This document shows positions 61,722-64,000 of a DNA stretch of 64,000 nt, piece by piece. The position numbers were made by a program, and so were the translations under genes. Under the pieces are notes generated by a model. It did no database searches. It had not been told where the DNA came from and worked only from the letters and a program-made list of their open reading frames with translations. Numbering within the stretch: position 1 is the first letter of the stretch; each line of letters starts with the position of its first letter. Source of the DNA: a virus; IMG/VR virus record IMGVR_UViG_3300047089_000307, positions 1 to 64,000 of that record. One strand, written 5' to 3'.

Positions 61722-64000
61722 CGTAGTACCCCCTGCCGGCGCCGCGGGCTGCGGCCACGCCGATCCCGTGCGCGAACTGCTGGCCCTGCGCCCCGGTGAC
61801 CCGGGTGTTCTCCTGGACCGCGTGGATCATCTGCCGCAGCAGCATGTTGGTCTCGTGCAGGGAGCCGGGGCCCTGCGCCGGGCTGACCATCTCCGCCTTG
61901 CCCGAGGTGTTGACGCCCACGCCCCACGGGGGCAGGATGCCGCCCTTGTCATAGGTTGAGCCGACCAGGCCGCCGGAACGGTAGCCGTGCCCGTGCCCGA
62001 TCACGCCCGCCATCGCCGCCCCGCCGTAGCGCGCGGAAGCGTAGTGGATAGCTGCGTATATTTGTGCCATCGGATTTTCTGATACCGTGCCTCCGCCAAA
62101 ATTCACCAGCGGCGGGGTGTTAACATAGGGCCCTGCGTAAGCATGGAAGGTCCCAGGTATGAGTTGGAGGAGCCCAACGGACGGATGACCCGCCTGAGCG
62201 TTACTGTCCGTGAGGTTCACGGCGTTCAAATTTCCGCCAGATTCTGTTTGAATCTGAGAAAGCCAGTTGGAAACCAGGGACAGCGGCAGGCCCATCGAGC
62301 TCAGGACGGCGGAGATGTCGGCGGCGTAGTTGCCGGAGCCGGGCCCGAGGAACACCCCGCCGCCGGCCGCTGCCGCTGCTGCCGCTGCGGCCTGGGTGGC
62401 CTTGATGGCCGCGTTCGCGAAGGCCACGGCCGAGTTCTGGCCGAACAGCGCCTCGGAGTTGCTGAACCCGGTGATGCCCTTGGTCACCTGGGTGTCCACG
62501 AAGCCGGCCAGGCCGCCGGCCGCGTACCTGCGCGCGGTGACGCCGCCGAGCCACGGCGACTGGGTGGGCGTGGCGGTGAACCCGGGGATACGGCCGCGCA
62601 GGTGGTCGACCAGGCCGGCGCTCACCATGTTCGCCGGCACGACGAGCTCGCCCTTGCTCAGGAACGCCGCCACGTCATCCGCGGTGGGCGTTGACCCCCG
62701 GTTGATGAACAGCCCCTTGGCCGGGGTGAGCACGTGCCCGCCGCCAGGCCCCGAGGCGCCGCTGATCCGGCCGGTCGTGGTGTTCAGCGTCCGGGTGGCG
62801 ACGCCGGTCCCGCTGATGGTGATGTTGCCCTTGCCCTGCATCTGGAGCACGATGTCGATCGCCTTGCTCAGCGGGATGTGCAGGATCTTGGAAATCATCG
62901 CGGCGATTTCCCCGGTCGTGTCGTGGGCGGCGCGGCCGGCGTTGATGATGGACTGGACCAGCGCGTCCTGCTGCGGCTTGGCCTTGGCGGCGTCGCCGCC
63001 GGACTGGGCGAGGGCGGTGCCGTAATCGGTGGCTGCCTTCTGCACGCCGTCATAGGCCAGGATCGCGTTATTAATGTCGCCGATCAGCTCGTTGGCGAGG
63101 AACTGGCCCTGGGACTGCATCGCCCCGGTCAGCAGCGCCTCCTGCGTGGTCGCCTCGTCGGTGATCTTCTTCAGGTCCTTGGTGGCCGAGCCGGTGTTCT
63201 GGAGCCACTTGTTCAGTTCCTTGAACGCCGCCGGGCCGGTGTACCCGGCCGTCCGGGCGATCTTGGTCAGCTTGTCCAGCAGGGCCTGGTCGCCCTTGGC
63301 GTGCGCGAGCAGCGGGGTAATCGACTTCTTGACGCTCACGGTGAGCGCGTCGTTCTGGTTAGCGGCTGCGCCCAGCCACTTGGTCAGCTCCTTGAGGGAG
63401 ACCGGGCCGGTGTAGTTGGCTTCCTGCGCCAGCGCGACCAGCTGGGCGGTGGCCTCGGTGGACCCGCTGGCGTACCGCAGCAGCGGCGCGATGGCGTCCT
63501 TGACGGCCTGGCTGAACGCGGCGGTGCCGCCGATCGCGGTGCGCAGGGAGCCGAGCATCCGGTCGGTGTTGGTGACCTGCTGGGTGAACGCCTGGTTGAG
63601 GTCCAGGCTGGCCTGGGACAGCCCGTCCATCGAGGCGCCGGTCAGCGTGCCGGTTAGCGTCAGCTGGCCCAGCTTGTTCTTCAGCGTCTCGCCGCTGCCG
63701 CCGGCCTTGGCGAAATTCGCGTTCAGGTTGACGATGCCCAGCGCCACCGTGTCGAACGTCCCCTGGGTGCTGGTGACGTCGCCGATGAAGGTGTTCCATG
63801 CCTGGTTCAGCTTCTGGGTGGCCTGGTACTGGTCGGTCTCGGTGCGGCCCAGGACCTCCAGGTTGTTCTCCAGCGATCCGGTGACCCCCGTCATGGCCCG
63901 GATCGCGTTGATCGTCCCGTCGATCTCCGCGGTGTCGATGGCCCACGCCTGGCCCTGGTCCTTGGTGACCTGCGCGGTGGTGATGCCGGCGGCGTTCAGG
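61714..64000 (-). CDS. tape measure protein with lytic transglycosylase domain, 5' part outside window
   Basis: The frame is open from the right edge, so the N-terminus is missing; 762 residues are visible. The visible N-terminal part is helical repeats (LTKWLGAAANQNDALTVSVK, LNKWLQNTGSATKDLKKITD). About residues 530-660 hold an SLT-like domain: IQTESGGNLNAVNLTDSN, SVGLLQLIPGTFHAY. It sets tail length and may open peptidoglycan during entry. The SLT part is much more AT-rich than its surroundings. Confidence 0.88.
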   Translation of the reverse strand, partial: LNAAGITTAQVTKDQGQAWAIDTAEIDGTINAIRAMTGVTGSLENNLEVLGRTETDQYQATQKLNQAWNTFIGDVTSTQGTFDTVALGIVNLNANFAKAGGSGETLKNKLGQLTLTGTLTGASMDGLSQASLDLNQAFTQQVTNTDRMLGSLRTAIGGTAAFSQAVKDAIAPLLRYASGSTEATAQLVALAQEANYTGPVSLKELTKWLGAAANQNDALTVSVKKSITPLLAHAKGDQALLDKLTKIARTAGYTGPAAFKELNKWLQNTGSATKDLKKITDEATTQEALLTGAMQSQGQFLANELIGDINNAILAYDGVQKAATDYGTALAQSGGDAAKAKPQQDALVQSIINAGRAAHDTTGEIAAMISKILHIPLSKAIDIVLQMQGKGNITISGTGVATRTLNTTTGRISGASGPGGGHVLTPAKGLFINRGSTPTADDVAAFLSKGELVVPANMVSAGLVDHLRGRIPGFTATPTQSPWLGGVTARRYAAGGLAGFVDTQVTKGITGFSNSEALFGQNSAVAFANAAIKATQAAAAAAAAAGGGVFLGPGSGNYAADISAVLSSMGLPLSLVSNWLSQIQTESGGNLNAVNLTDSNAQAGHPSVGLLQLIPGTFHAYAGPYVNTPPLVNFGGGTVSENPMAQIYAAIHYASARYGGAAMAGVIGHGHGYRSGGLVGSTYDKGGILPPWGVGVNTSGKAEMVSPAQGPGSLHETNMLLRQMIHAVQENTRVTGAQGQQFAHGIGVAAARGAGRGYYGG

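Noticed and set aside
56753-61799. Long + strand ORFs opposite the Gly-rich tail genes
   Set aside because: They arise from GGC/GCC-rich repeats; the minus frames encode coherent tail domains.
1-64000. Integrase, attachment site or origin of replication
   Set aside because: No tyrosine or serine recombinase, no att-like duplication at a tRNA, and no initiator or iteron cluster could be recognised.

Overview
The window looks like a 64 kb piece of a high-GC, tailed double-stranded DNA phage (or prophage) of an actinobacterium. It carries an HK97-type head module (large terminase, portal, S78-like protease with a DUF6582-like N-terminus, major capsid protein), a siphovirus-type tail module with a tape measure protein, actinophage-type small proteins (DUF7873-like, DUF2283-like, DUF397-like), and a GC-rich third codon position throughout. 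No integrase, attachment site or replication gene is visible, so lifestyle cannot be decided. The tape measure gene runs off the right edge, so the window is only part of a genome.

Layout. 0-3.6 kb: small regulatory and hypothetical genes. 3.6-8.9 kb: a very large tRNA array of about 38 recognisable tRNA genes covering all 20 amino acids plus an initiator tRNA, mixed with tRNA halves, tRNA-like hairpins and an RNA resembling the GTPase-associated centre of 23S rRNA; it ends at a strong terminator. 9-18.2 kb: accessory genes, including a vWA-like protein, a minus-strand block with a cytosine-C5 methyltransferase, zinc-ribbon proteins, a DGQHR/ParB-like protein, a lipoprotein and a multi-pass membrane protein. 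18.3-25.3 kb: head genes. 25.4-27.7 kb: small Gly/Pro-rich ORFs. 27.8-37.5 kb: a sugar-nucleotide and glycosyltransferase island with a dCMP deaminase. 37.4-40.04 kb: a Cas12/TnpB-like nuclease gene joined directly to a 12-repeat CRISPR array. 40-54.6 kb: connector and structural genes, a large tail fibre with a glycosidase-like domain, two homing-type endonucleases, and papain-like proteins. 54.6-64 kb: tail genes on the minus strand.

How the parts fit. The head and tail modules build the virion; the glycosylation island probably decorates virion or DNA; the tRNA array, altered anticodon loops and rRNA-like RNA point to translation take-over or resistance to tRNA-cutting host defences; the single-effector CRISPR locus without adaptation genes would act against competing mobile elements or host genes. 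Many genes seem to be expressed from a phage-specific promoter element (GTCTTTTAGGGTATAGT-like), and at least ten genes start 6-7 nt after a -10 hexamer, which suggests leaderless mRNAs.

The most novel items are the phage-borne compact type V-like CRISPR locus, the 23S-like RNA inside the tRNA array, tRNA halves in permuted order, recurrent C33 in tRNAs, a duplicated 74-bp leader in front of two virion genes that lack a normal start codon, and a UUU-UGA-C frameshift site in a connector gene. All family calls are made by reading motifs; no database search was possible.
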